A stretch of 64,000 bases of DNA from DATFVA01 sp963745945 (GTDB lineage: Bacteria > Bacteroidota > Ignavibacteria > Ignavibacteriales > Ignavibacteriaceae), in contig CAVUZG010000004.1 in assembly GCA_963745945.1 (NCBI GenBank), positions 1,426,001-1,490,000 on the forward strand. The letters run 5' to 3'. The notes under the pieces are model-generated. The model ran no database searches and was not told the origin of the DNA. It worked only from the letters and a program-made list of their open reading frames with translations. Numbering within the stretch: position 1 is the stretch's first letter; the number at the start of each line of letters is the position of its first letter. The position numbers and the translations under genes were made by a program. Shown here one piece after another: positions 33,863 through 43,513 of this stretch.

Positions 33863-34828
33863 TTAGTTTATTATTCTAAAATGCTCATCATCAGATAATT
33901 TTTTATCAAAGTGTTCTTCATACATCTTTTTATATTTTTCATACAATTCATTTGAAACTTTTTTACCGTTTACCTCCATCCCGTTGTCATCCAAATCCAA
34001 ATTCAGTTTTTCATCTTCATTTTTTATCAAGTTATCTTTTACCATCTCTTCTTTTATAGTATCTATAAAATCATTTAATTTTTTCAATTTGATATCAAGT
34101 CCGTGAAGTTTGATCTTAATACTTCCCATATTTTTGCCAAGCTCAGACATTGCATCATCTAGTCCTGAAAGATCAATATCAATATTTTGTATTTCATCCA
34201 AATGGTCCTTCATTTCAGTTTTCATTTTTTCAATATTTTCTTTCAGGTCATCCATTTTTACGTTAACCTGTATATTGATATCTTTATTAAGACGATCCAT
34301 TTCATCGTCAAATTTATCAGAATCAAATTCGATTTTTATTTTTTTGTCCTTCAGTTTTGATAGTTCTGCCGAGAGTTCTTTCATTCCATCTCTAAAGGCT
34401 TCATCATCAAAATGAAATTCAAACTTCCGATTCTTCAGTCCTTCTTTCATTTTGTGCATATCTTCTTTAAAATTTCTCATATCGAATTTAAACCCTTTTA
34501 TATCTGCTTCGATATGATGCGATTTGTTTTGAAGATTATTAATCCTTTTGCATATCATTCCCCTGTAATCATCAATTTCATTGTCAGGAATGCGCTCTCC
34601 GTCCTTAAATATTGAAGAGATTTCCCCATTGTTGAAGTTAACTTCCCAGCGGATATCCTTTCCATTCTCGTCCTTGTAAAAAGAAAATGTCTGATCTGCC
34701 CTGCTGTTGGTATCAAGCTGTGAGACTGTTCCCTGGTTTGCTGTGCTGCACCCTGAATAAACTAACAATAGCAGTATTGGAAGAATTATCAACTTGAGAT
34801 GTTTTTTAGTAAAAATTCTAAATTTCAT
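33863..34828 (-). CDS. Lipoprotein with long charged helical region
   Basis: This 321-residue protein has a signal and lipobox (LLLLVYSGCS, Cys near 27). Residues 90-280 are charged and rich in Lys, Glu, Asp and Met with repeating helical segments (FHFDDEAFRDGMKELSAELSK, IEFDSDKFDDEMDRL), likely coiled coil. The C-terminus (LDDNGMEVNGKKVSNELYEKY) resembles the end segment of M56/BlaR-type proteins of Bacteroidota. It is convergent with the beta-lactamase gene. No function is assigned. Confidence 0.65.
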   Translation of the reverse strand: MKFRIFTKKHLKLIILPILLLLVYSGCSTANQGTVSQLDTNSRADQTFSFYKDENGKDIRWEVNFNNGEISSIFKDGERIPDNEIDDYRGMICKRINNLQNKSHHIEADIKGFKFDMRNFKEDMHKMKEGLKNRKFEFHFDDEAFRDGMKELSAELSKLKDKKIKIEFDSDKFDDEMDRLNKDINIQVNVKMDDLKENIEKMKTEMKDHLDEIQNIDIDLSGLDDAMSELGKNMGSIKIKLHGLDIKLKKLNDFIDTIKEEMVKDNLIKNEDEKLNLDLDDNGMEVNGKKVSNELYEKYKKMYEEHFDKKLSDDEHFRIIN

Positions 34829-35083
34829 TGCCTTCTCCTAAATAATGTTGCGAATACCGGTTTCTTGTTATTCAGACGCCGGAGAAGCAATTTTGTTTCG
34901 CGAATTTATCAATCTTCTGAACAGCGGTTTGAAATCAAGGATGATCGGAAAAATTCAAGTGCAGTATGCTTTTTTACTTAACATAAACTTAATGTTTTGT
35001 TAATAACGCCTTAACACCAGGCAATTACTTAAGAATTACTTTTGTAATGAAAAAAAAGTATTAATAACAATAGAAAGGTTAAA

Positions 35084-35221
35084 ATGGCAACAAATTTATT
35101 TCATCTCTTAATAGCATTGCTTGCAGGAGCTATCGCAACTTATGATACTTTGAAGAGCAATAAAAGAAAAAGAAAAGAAACTGGTAATGACAACAGGAAA
35201 ATTCTGGACTTACAGAACTGA
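35084..35221 (+). CDS. Small membrane peptide (45 aa)
   Basis: ATG 35084 with GAAAGG upstream opens a 45-residue frame: MATNLFHLLIALLAGAIATYD, a single hydrophobic helix, then a Lys/Arg-rich tail (LKSNKRKRKETGNDNRK). It could be a short membrane-associated peptide. No family is recognised. The region 34829-35083 before it shows only promoter-like AT-rich sequence. Confidence 0.45.
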   Translation: MATNLFHLLIALLAGAIATYDTLKSNKRKRKETGNDNRKILDLQN

Positions 35222-35232
35222 CTAAGTTCCGT

Positions 35233-35718
35233 TTAGATATTATTCATTTCCTCCTTAACCAATAATTTTGTCCCTATTATATCTTCGTGCCCCATATTCA
35301 ATAAACCCCCGATCTTTTTAATAAGATGATCTTCGTACATATCAAGCTTTTTATCAATGTAAATTAAACGCCATAAATTCTTTAATAACTCAAATTTTTC
35401 ATCGTTGTTAAAATTCTGATTAATCAGTTTTGTAAAATCATAAATGCTGTCATCCGATTGCAACCTTTTTTCAGCAAGCTCAATCAGATCATTCACACAT
35501 TCATCCTCCAAATCAAAAGTCGATTTCATTATTGAAATAATTTTATCTCTTTCTTCTTCAGTAAAATTATCATCTGCTCTTGCCATTTCAATAAAGAGTG
35601 TACAGGTTGCTACTTGTAGTTTCTTATTTGCTTCAACATTTTGGTCGTTCCATCTATACCCGGAATTATCGTGCATTATATCAGGTTCAGTAAAAATCTT
35701 TTTTAAATAGTTTAACAT
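35233..35718 (-). CDS. TerB/DjlA-like domain protein
   Basis: This 161-residue soluble helical protein has a TerB-type domain over most of its length: CTLFIEMARADDNFTEEERDKI, then a middle helix pair, and LWRLIYIDKKLDMYEDHLIKKI. The acidic AxADxxxxxEE and D-x-x-x-D-x-x-E pattern is the TerB mark and may bind metal. It lies 14 bp after malQ on the same strand, so it may be the second gene of that operon. Role unknown; tellurite resistance is not implied. Confidence 0.75.
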   Translation of the reverse strand: MLNYLKKIFTEPDIMHDNSGYRWNDQNVEANKKLQVATCTLFIEMARADDNFTEEERDKIISIMKSTFDLEDECVNDLIELAEKRLQSDDSIYDFTKLINQNFNNDEKFELLKNLWRLIYIDKKLDMYEDHLIKKIGGLLNMGHEDIIGTKLLVKEEMNNI

Positions 35719-35732
35719 TGTTTTACCAGTAA

Positions 35733-37265
35733 TTAATTAATTTCAATTTCAGTTTCTTTCTCAGGTTTTGGAGGTCGTTCATAAAGTTCACATAAATATT
35801 TATAATGTCCGGCTATTTCAGGACTAACCTGGTCCCAGCTAAATCTCCACTGCCAGTTTCCACCGGGTTTTCCCGGAAAATTCATTCTTGTCTCACCTCC
35901 CAGCCTTAAAACATCCTGCATAGGAATTAAAAGCATATCAGCAACAGAAGCATAAGCTGAATGAATTAATGCGCCGGTTATATCATCTCCAAAATAGTTA
36001 AGATATTGCTGAGCATGTTGATATATATCATTGTCGTTACGTTTTTCCTTTTCAAAGTAAGCAACCGTAGTGTCGTTATCATGAGAACCGGTGTATACCA
36101 GGCAATTCTTTGTGAAATTATGCGGAAGGAATTTTCTTTCCATACCGGTACCAAAAGCGAATTGAAGAATTTTCATACCGGGAAAACCAAAATCATCTCT
36201 CAATTTTTCAACTGATTTAGTTATAACCCCCAGGTCTTCTGCAATAATCGGCAAAGAACCAAGGTGTTCGTTTATCGTTCTAAAAAATTTTTCTCCCGGA
36301 GCTTTAACCCACTTTCCTGTTTCAGCAGTAGCTGCGTCACCCGGAATTTCCCAGTAGGCATCAAATCCACGGAAATGATCTATCCTGATAATATCAACAA
36401 GATTAAGCATTTGTTTCATTCTCTGCTGCCACCACAGAAAATCATCTTTTTCCATAATATCCCATTTATAAAGAGGATTTCCCCAAAGCTGACCAGTCGC
36501 ACTGAAATAATCGGGAGGAACACCGGCAACAGAAGTAAGATTACCATTCTCATCTACCGAGAACAATTCTTTATGTGCCCAAAGGTCAGCGCTGTCATAT
36601 GCAATAAAAATAGGCATATCGCCTATTATTTTTACTCCTTTGGAGTTGGCATGTTGCTTAACAGCAGACCATTGTTCAAAGAAAATGTACTGTACAAACT
36701 TATTATAATTTATGCCTTCGGCTAATTTTTTATTCCATTCAGTGAGAGCTTTTTCATTTCTCTTAACAAGATTTTCATCCCAGTTTGTCCAGAGACCTCC
36801 GCCATGAAACTCCTTAGCTGCCATAAAGAAAGAATAATCGTCCAGCCAATCAGATTTTTCTTTACAGAATTTCTTGAAATTTTTATCTGATAATGATCCA
36901 TTTGATTTAAATTTCTCAAACGCTTTCTGTAAAAGTTTTCTCTTATAAATTATAAGGTTTCCAAAATCTACTTTATGCTTAATAAAAGGAGGTGGATTTG
37001 ATATTTCGCTTTCAGTTAGTAATCCTTTCTCCTGCAGTTTTTCGGGGCTGATCATATTTGGATTTCCCGCAAAAGCAGAAAAACATTGATATGGAGAATC
37101 TCCAAAACCAGTAGGTCCTAAGGGAAAAACCTGCCAGAGAGTTTGACCGGCGGCTTCAAGAAAGTTTATAAAATTAAATGCCTCAGAACCAAAATCACCA
37201 ATACCAAATCTCCCCGGAAGTGAGGTTGGATGCAGAAGGATTCCTGCGGCTCTTTCAAATTTCAT
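35733..37265 (-). CDS. malQ: 4-alpha-glucanotransferase (amylomaltase)
   Basis: This 510-residue GH77 enzyme moves alpha-1,4-glucan segments between chains in maltodextrin and glycogen use. The N-terminus RAAGILLHPTSLPGRFGIGDFG and GFGDSPYQCFSAFAGNP are family hallmarks. The nucleophile Asp lies in IIRIDHFRGF, the acid/base Glu in IIAEDLG, and the third acid in GSHDNDT. The length is typical. It is read with the TerB-like gene downstream. Confidence 0.95.
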   Translation of the reverse strand: MKFERAAGILLHPTSLPGRFGIGDFGSEAFNFINFLEAAGQTLWQVFPLGPTGFGDSPYQCFSAFAGNPNMISPEKLQEKGLLTESEISNPPPFIKHKVDFGNLIIYKRKLLQKAFEKFKSNGSLSDKNFKKFCKEKSDWLDDYSFFMAAKEFHGGGLWTNWDENLVKRNEKALTEWNKKLAEGINYNKFVQYIFFEQWSAVKQHANSKGVKIIGDMPIFIAYDSADLWAHKELFSVDENGNLTSVAGVPPDYFSATGQLWGNPLYKWDIMEKDDFLWWQQRMKQMLNLVDIIRIDHFRGFDAYWEIPGDAATAETGKWVKAPGEKFFRTINEHLGSLPIIAEDLGVITKSVEKLRDDFGFPGMKILQFAFGTGMERKFLPHNFTKNCLVYTGSHDNDTTVAYFEKEKRNDNDIYQHAQQYLNYFGDDITGALIHSAYASVADMLLIPMQDVLRLGGETRMNFPGKPGGNWQWRFSWDQVSPEIAGHYKYLCELYERPPKPEKETEIEIN

Positions 37266-37359
37266 TCATCACCTGAGAATTTTTAATGGGCTAAAATAAG
37301 TAAAGAGATATAAAGATGAAAAAAAAATTTGCTAAGGAAAAATCCCTCTTTAAAAGAAA

Positions 37360-37396
37360 AATCTCTGTTCCCCGGCTGTAATGGGAAACAGAGATT
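37360..37396. terminator. Hairpin between the VWA gene and malQ
   Basis: The arms AATCTCTGTTCCC and GGGAAACAGAGATT (one bulged base) lie 28 bp past the stop of the VWA gene, so they probably end that transcript before malQ. Confidence 0.65.
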
Positions 37397-37423
37397 ATAA
37401 AAGTTTACTTTAAATTAAATTAT

Positions 37424-38518
37424 TTAATAAATAATACCTGTATATGTTCGTTTTCCATCGGCATTATTTTCCTTAATAGTTATTTCTACTGTGTGAGCAC
37501 TAGTTGCACCGGATGTCAAAAATTCTATCAAATAACTGTTTGACAATGCTCCTGTGACAGGGAGAGCAGAAAGATCTAAACCGGAAGCATCACTGGGAAC
37601 TATAACAACCGTTCCCCCTGTACATTTAGACATATCCCATGGTCTCTCATCATAGAGGGCTTGCCAGGTATATGCATTTGCTGTATCAGCATCTCCACTC
37701 CATACAGTGTGCACAGTAATTTTTCCGGATAATTTACTGCAAAGATTTGCTACACTCCATTCATATAGACCGTTTGGTTGAACAGATTCATCTGTGAAAT
37801 TTATAAATACTCTTTGTGCATCAGAACGCCACGAGTAATTGGAATCAGCAAAGAACACTCCAAGAACTCCGTTTTCATCATATAAACCAAGTCCAAAGGT
37901 TGAAGCCCTGGTTTCCAGTGAAGCGCTATCGACACCCGAAAATCCTTCTGTTCTGTAAGTACCATAACTTCTATTTAAATAAGTTTCTATTGCGGTAGCG
38001 TTAGTAAAATTTATTCCGCCATTAACATCGCCATATTGATAACCAACAACCGCAAGTTTCACATCAAGACCGCTGTTTTGTAAGAGCTGAGAAAATTTTA
38101 TTATTGATGCTGCAATTGAATCGGCTTCCTGACCCATACTACCGGAGTTATCTACAGTGAAAACTATATCCGCTTTAAGAATATTGCCGGTACCAACTTT
38201 CGTTACCAGAAGTCCTTTTACTTTTGAATCTTCGGTAACAAAAAGATTCTGCTGTGCAACTAGCTGTATCGGGAGTCCGGTAACAGGGTTTAACAATCCC
38301 GTTAAATTCATTCTGATTCTTGATTCATTTCCGCTGGTTTTAGAAAAAGTGGCGGTGGGCTGAACATTATTTATTACTGTTGCCGGTACCGTTACATTTG
38401 TGGGATCGGCAGGAATTTCAGAATTGTTATTATTGTCAACCGGGTTATCTTTTTTTGAACAACCGCTATAGATTGAAATTAATCCTAATATTATGATAAA
38501 AGTAAGAAATTTTTTCAT
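37424..38518 (-). CDS. Lipoprotein with von Willebrand factor A-like domain
   Basis: This 364-residue protein has a lipobox signal (ISIYSGCSKKD, Cys near 20), a proline/threonine/asparagine-rich linker, and a VWA domain from about 115 with the metal-ion site DNSGSMGQEAD. Later acidic and Thr residues (INFTDES) could complete the site. Such domains bind ligands or assemble complexes at the envelope. It is a single gene with no recognisable partner nearby. Confidence 0.8.
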   Translation of the reverse strand: MKKFLTFIIILGLISIYSGCSKKDNPVDNNNNSEIPADPTNVTVPATVINNVQPTATFSKTSGNESRIRMNLTGLLNPVTGLPIQLVAQQNLFVTEDSKVKGLLVTKVGTGNILKADIVFTVDNSGSMGQEADSIAASIIKFSQLLQNSGLDVKLAVVGYQYGDVNGGINFTNATAIETYLNRSYGTYRTEGFSGVDSASLETRASTFGLGLYDENGVLGVFFADSNYSWRSDAQRVFINFTDESVQPNGLYEWSVANLCSKLSGKITVHTVWSGDADTANAYTWQALYDERPWDMSKCTGGTVVIVPSDASGLDLSALPVTGALSNSYLIEFLTSGATSAHTVEITIKENNADGKRTYTGIIY

Positions 38519-39059
38519 GTTCTCTCCTATATTTTATGGTAGGTTTTTATTGTGCTGTTATTAATAACAGTTAAATTAAATTTATAAAATAGGATTGAGA
38601 TTATCCAATGCTTATTTCAGATATTAGCAGTTAAATCAATAATGAATTGAGATTAATACATTTTATTTTAACTAATTGCCAAGATAATACTGAAGTTGTT
38701 TATTTATTCAACATGCGTGCATCAAAATCACTATCAAAGAGTAATTTATAAATGCTAGTTAGAACATAACTTGTAAACTTTATGAATTGATTTGATTATC
38801 ATTGAGAAAAATAATATTTCAAAATTTAAATGATTATTACAAATTATTCAGTATTGTAATTCTTTAAAAGATAAACTGTAACCTGTTTCACTATAAAAAA
38901 CTCCTCAATTGTAATTTTTTGAATAATCAATTAAGTTATCCTATCTGATTATCGATTTTTAAAAGAAAAAAACTCATTACAGGCTTACAAGCAGGAAGAT
39001 TTGTAAACCAAAGTGGGATTATATTCTCAAGTATAAATTCTGAATAAAGGAATTAGTAA
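38519..39059. other. Non-coding AT-rich gap before the pyruvate dehydrogenase operon
   Basis: This 541-bp gap holds no open frame I can support. It is very AT-rich with a short palindrome (GCTGTTATTAATAACAG near 38552). It must carry the promoter of aceE and of the divergent VWA gene. No riboswitch or tRNA pattern was seen. Confidence 0.5.
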
Positions 39060-41738
39060 ATGGCTAAAGATAAAACCAAAGTTGAAGAACTGAATGAAAT
39101 AGAAACGCGTGAATGGCTCTATTCGCTTGACTACGTATTTGAACATGGCGGACCGGAAAGAGTAAAGGAACTTCTACATCAATTGCAGATACGAGCTCAT
39201 AAAGCCGGTGTTGATATTCCGTTTTCTGCAAATACTCCTTACATCAACACTATTCCTCGTGAAAAACAATCAACGTTTCCGGGAAACCGTGAGATTGAAA
39301 GAAGAATAAAAAGCTTAATCCGCTGGAATGCAATGGCAATGGTGGTGAAAGCAAATAAACTTGAGAGCGGCATCGGCGGACATATTTCTACTTATGCTTC
39401 TGCTGCTACTCTTTATGAAATAGGATTTAATCATTTCTTCCGCGGTAAGGAAGACGATTATGAAGGTGATCAGGTATTTTTTCAGGGTCATGCCTCGCCG
39501 GGAATTTATGCAAGGGCTTTTCTTGAAGGAAGATTATCAGTTGAACAACTTGAAGATTTCAGGAGAGAGCTAAAACCATCCGGTGGTTTATCGTCATATC
39601 CGCATCCATGGCTTATGCCCGATTTTTGGGAGTTTCCAACTGTTTCTATGGGACTTGGACCAATAATGGCAATTTACCAGGCACGGTTTAACCGGTATCT
39701 TGAAGACCGTGGATTAATTGAAAGAAAAAGAGAAGGTCACGTCTGGGCATTTCTGGGAGATGGTGAAACTGATGAACCAGAAGCACTCGGAGCAATAAGT
39801 CTTGCCGCAAGAGAAAAACTGGATAACCTCATTTTTGTAATTAATTGTAATCTACAAAGACTTGATGGCCCGGTAAGGGGAAACGGAAAAATTATTCAGG
39901 AACTCGAGGCTATTTTCCGCGGTGCCGGATGGAATGTTATAAAAGTAGTCTGGGGAAGTGATTGGGATCCACTTTTAGCTAAAGATTCTGAAGGAAAACT
40001 TGTGAAGCGAATGGGAGAAGTTGTCGATGGTCAGTATCAAAAATATTCCGTTGAAACCGGCGAGTATATAAGAGAACATTTTTTCGGAGCCGATGAAGAT
40101 GTACTCGAGATGGTAAAAAATCTTTCGGATGAACAATTGAAGAAAATGAAACGCGGCGGTCACGATCCGGAAAAAGTTTATGCTGCTTTTAACGCTGCTG
40201 TTGAGCATAAAGGCTCCCCTACTGTAATTCTTGCAAAAACAATTAAAGGTTATGGACTTGGAGAAAGCGGGGAAGGAAAAAACATTACACACCAGCAGAA
40301 AAAGCTTAATGAAGATGAGATGAAAGAATTCAGATCAAGATTTGGAATTCCGATTTCTGATGAAGAAATACCGAGTGCACCATTTTACAGACCCGCAGAG
40401 GATAGTCCTGAGATGAAGTATCTTAAAGAAAGAAGAGAAGAACTTGGAGGTTTCCTTCCAAAAAGAAATAGAAACATCCGCCCTATCAAAACTCCTCCCG
40501 AAGATATCTTTGAGGAATTCTATAAAGGAACTGAAGGTCGTGAGGTTTCAACTACAATGGTTTTTGTTCGGATTCTTGCAAAGCTTTTAAAAGATAAAGA
40601 AATTGGTGATTTAATTGTTCCAATAGTCCCTGATGAAGCCAGAACTTTCGGAATGGAAGCTCTGTTCAGACAAATAGGGATTTATTCTCACGCGGGTCAG
40701 TTGTATGAACCCGTTGATAAAGAAAGTCTTCTTTATTACAAAGAAGCACAGGACGGACAAATACTTGAAGAAGGAATTACTGAAGCTGGCTCAATGGCTT
40801 CATTCATTGCTGCAGGATCTGCTTATGCAACTCACGGAATAAATATGATACCATTCTTCATCTATTATTCAATGTTCGGTTTCCAGAGAATAGGCGATCT
40901 GGTATGGGCGGCAGGAGATATGCAGTGCAAAGGTTTTATGCTCGGGGGAACCGCAGGAAGAACTACACTCAACGGCGAAGGTCTTCAGCATCAGGACGGA
41001 AATAGTCACCTGCTGGCATATACAGTTCCTAATCTTGTTACTTATGATCCTGCATTTGCGTATGAGATTGCGGTAATAATTCGAGATGGTATAAAAAGGA
41101 TGTATGAAGACCAGGAAAATATCTTTTACTATTTAACAGTTATGAATGAAAATTACGCTATGCCTCCGATGCCCAAAGGAGCAAAAGAAGGTATTGTGAA
41201 GGGTATGTATAAATTTAAATCTTCAAATAGGAAACAGGCAAAGCTTAAGGCACAACTCTTTGGAAGTGGAACAATAATGAATGAAGCACTGAAAGCGGCT
41301 GAAATTCTGGAAGATGAATTTAAAGTTTCTACTGATGTCTGGAGTGTAACAAGCTATAAAGAATTACGTCGTGATGCTCTCGATGTTGAAAGATGGAATA
41401 TGCTTCACCCGACGGAGAAACTAAGGCTCCCATACATTTCACAACAGCTTAAAAATGAAAAAGGAGTTTTTGTTGCAGCCAGCGATTATGTAAAGGCATT
41501 GCCTGATTCGATTGCAAAATGGATTCCCGGCAGCTTAATGTCGTTAGGCACTGATGGGTTCGGAAGGAGTGAAGGCAGAGCAGAACTCAGAGATTTCTTT
41601 GAAGTTGATGCAAAACATATTGTCATTGCAACTTTGTATGCATTGGCTAAAGAAGATAAGATAAAAATGAATGCTGTAGAAAAAGCAATTAAGCAGCTTA
41701 ATGTCGATCCCGGTAAACCGAACCCGGTTAATTCATAA
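39060..41738 (+). CDS. aceE: Pyruvate dehydrogenase E1 component, homodimeric type
   Basis: This 892-residue E1 decarboxylates pyruvate and passes the acetyl group to the lipoyl arm of E2. It has the single-chain AceE layout of about 890 residues, with the thiamine-diphosphate motif GDGETDEPEALGAI followed by NCNLQRLDGPVRGN, and the AceE-specific segments NTPYINTIPREKQ, GHASPGIYARAFLEGRL and RTTLNGEGLQHQDGNS. It heads the aceE-aceF-lpd operon. Members of this phylum often have this type or pyruvate:ferredoxin oxidoreductase, so this marks an aerobic-capable metabolism. Confidence 0.95.
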   Translation: MAKDKTKVEELNEIETREWLYSLDYVFEHGGPERVKELLHQLQIRAHKAGVDIPFSANTPYINTIPREKQSTFPGNREIERRIKSLIRWNAMAMVVKANKLESGIGGHISTYASAATLYEIGFNHFFRGKEDDYEGDQVFFQGHASPGIYARAFLEGRLSVEQLEDFRRELKPSGGLSSYPHPWLMPDFWEFPTVSMGLGPIMAIYQARFNRYLEDRGLIERKREGHVWAFLGDGETDEPEALGAISLAAREKLDNLIFVINCNLQRLDGPVRGNGKIIQELEAIFRGAGWNVIKVVWGSDWDPLLAKDSEGKLVKRMGEVVDGQYQKYSVETGEYIREHFFGADEDVLEMVKNLSDEQLKKMKRGGHDPEKVYAAFNAAVEHKGSPTVILAKTIKGYGLGESGEGKNITHQQKKLNEDEMKEFRSRFGIPISDEEIPSAPFYRPAEDSPEMKYLKERREELGGFLPKRNRNIRPIKTPPEDIFEEFYKGTEGREVSTTMVFVRILAKLLKDKEIGDLIVPIVPDEARTFGMEALFRQIGIYSHAGQLYEPVDKESLLYYKEAQDGQILEEGITEAGSMASFIAAGSAYATHGINMIPFFIYYSMFGFQRIGDLVWAAGDMQCKGFMLGGTAGRTTLNGEGLQHQDGNSHLLAYTVPNLVTYDPAFAYEIAVIIRDGIKRMYEDQENIFYYLTVMNENYAMPPMPKGAKEGIVKGMYKFKSSNRKQAKLKAQLFGSGTIMNEALKAAEILEDEFKVSTDVWSVTSYKELRRDALDVERWNMLHPTEKLRLPYISQQLKNEKGVFVAASDYVKALPDSIAKWIPGSLMSLGTDGFGRSEGRAELRDFFEVDAKHIVIATLYALAKEDKIKMNAVEKAIKQLNVDPGKPNPVNS

Positions 41739-41788
41739 AAGAACATTTTCTTAATACAAAATGAAAATTTTTTAATCAGGAATTACAA

Positions 41789-43378
41789 ATGGCCACAGAA
41801 TTCAAATTACCCGAACTTGGAGAAAATATAGATTCGGCTGATATCATTAATGTTTTAATTAAATCCGGAGATAGTGTTGATATAGACCAGGGTGTAATAG
41901 AAATTGAAACGGATAAAGCAACCATTGAGGTTCCCTCAACAATGAAAGGAACTGTAAAGCAGGTAAATGTAAAAGAGGGTGATAAGGTTAAAGTTGGTCA
42001 GGTTATATTTACTCTTGAAGATGGAAAAACACAACCTAAAAAAAGTGATGAAAAGTCTACTGATAAAAAAGAGGAAGGGAAGGAAAATAAACCTGCAGAT
42101 GGAAAAGAAGTAAAAACTCCTGCTGACGACAAACCAAAACAGGAAGTAAAGAATAAAGTTGGCAGTAAAAAAATAATTGAGTTTAAACTTCCGGAACTTG
42201 GGGAAAATATTGAATCTGCAGACATCATCAATGTCCTCGTTAGTAAAGGTGATTCAATTGAACGCGACCAGAGTATTATGGAAATTGAAACTGATAAGGC
42301 GACAATTGAAGTTCCTTCAGATGTTAGCGGAAAAGTGATTGATGTTCTTGTTAAAGCCGGTGATAAAGCTAAAGTCGGGCAAACGATAATCAAAGTAGAA
42401 TCAGTGGAAACCCGGGAAAAAGCTGAAGAAACTGAAGCAAAAGTTTCTGAAGAAGTTGAAATTCAGATAAAGAAACCTGAAGAAATAGAGAAATCAAAAG
42501 AAGCAGATGGCAAGCGTGAAAGTTTTAATCCCGGTGAAGTTGATGAGCAGCCCCCGATAATGACGAATGCGGCTCCAGCAGCTCCTTCTGTCAGAAGAAT
42601 TGCACGTGAACTTGGTGTCGATATAAATAAAATAAAAGGCACAGGTCCCAATGGTAGAATTTCGATGGATGACGTTAAAGCATTTGTAAAAAATATAAAC
42701 GAAGAAATCGAATCAGGAGGAATTGGAACAGGAGTAAGACAGGAAGCTCTGCCTGATTTCAGTAAATACGGTGAGGTTGAGCGTAAGGCAATGAGTAAAA
42801 TCCGCGCAAAAACAGCTGAACATTTAAGCTATGCCTGGACTGTTACTCCGCACGTTACACAGTTTGATAAAGCAGATATTACCAATCTTGAAAAACTGAG
42901 AAAAGAATTTAATCCGGAAGTTGAGAAGGCAGGAGGAAAACTTACTGTTACTTCCATACTTGTGAAAGTACTGACTTCAGCAATTAAGGTGTTTCCCCAG
43001 TTCAACTCCAGTGTTGATATGAAAAAAAGCGAAGTTATCTATAAAAAATATTATAATATCGGAATCGCTGTTGATACTGAAAACGGACTACTTGTTCCGG
43101 TTATTAAAAATGCCGATCGAAAAAATCTAAGAGATATTTCCATTGAAATGAATCAGCTTGCCGAAAAAGCCAGAAACAGAAAAATCTCCATTGAAGAGAT
43201 GCAGGGCGGATGTATAACGATTACAAATCTGGGAGGAATTGGCGGAACATCATTTACCCCAATTGTTAACTCCCCTGAAGTTGCAATTCTCGGAGTATCA
43301 CGCGGAGAGATGGTTCCTGTATATAAAGAAAACCGATTAATCCCAAGATTTAATGCTTCCACTTTCATTGTCTTATGA
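41789..43378 (+). CDS. aceF: Pyruvate dehydrogenase E2 (dihydrolipoamide acetyltransferase), frameshifted at its end
   Basis: The open frame has 529 residues: two lipoyl domains, each with the lipoylated Lys in EIETDKATIEVPS (about residues 40 and 170), a charged linker, an E1/E3-binding domain (SVRRIARELGVDINKIKGTGP) and most of the catalytic domain. It ends NASTFIVL. In the next frame the family end is intact (LMLPLSLSYDHRIIDGADAAR) with the catalytic His and Asp in DHRIIDG, and stops at 43466. One extra T in the TTT run at 43349-43351 explains this. The full gene is 41789-43466. Truncated, the product would lack its active site. Confidence 0.9.
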   Translation: MATEFKLPELGENIDSADIINVLIKSGDSVDIDQGVIEIETDKATIEVPSTMKGTVKQVNVKEGDKVKVGQVIFTLEDGKTQPKKSDEKSTDKKEEGKENKPADGKEVKTPADDKPKQEVKNKVGSKKIIEFKLPELGENIESADIINVLVSKGDSIERDQSIMEIETDKATIEVPSDVSGKVIDVLVKAGDKAKVGQTIIKVESVETREKAEETEAKVSEEVEIQIKKPEEIEKSKEADGKRESFNPGEVDEQPPIMTNAAPAAPSVRRIARELGVDINKIKGTGPNGRISMDDVKAFVKNINEEIESGGIGTGVRQEALPDFSKYGEVERKAMSKIRAKTAEHLSYAWTVTPHVTQFDKADITNLEKLRKEFNPEVEKAGGKLTVTSILVKVLTSAIKVFPQFNSSVDMKKSEVIYKKYYNIGIAVDTENGLLVPVIKNADRKNLRDISIEMNQLAEKARNRKISIEEMQGGCITITNLGGIGGTSFTPIVNSPEVAILGVSRGEMVPVYKENRLIPRFNASTFIVL

Positions 43379-43513
43379 TCATAGAATTATTGATGGTGCG
43401 GACGCAGCAAGATTTTTAAGATGGGTTTGTGAAGCTCTTGAGCAGCCTTTAAAATTATTAATGTGAGACTCGGTTTCCAATTATTTATGATTGATTTTTA
43501 CGGAGAATTATAA

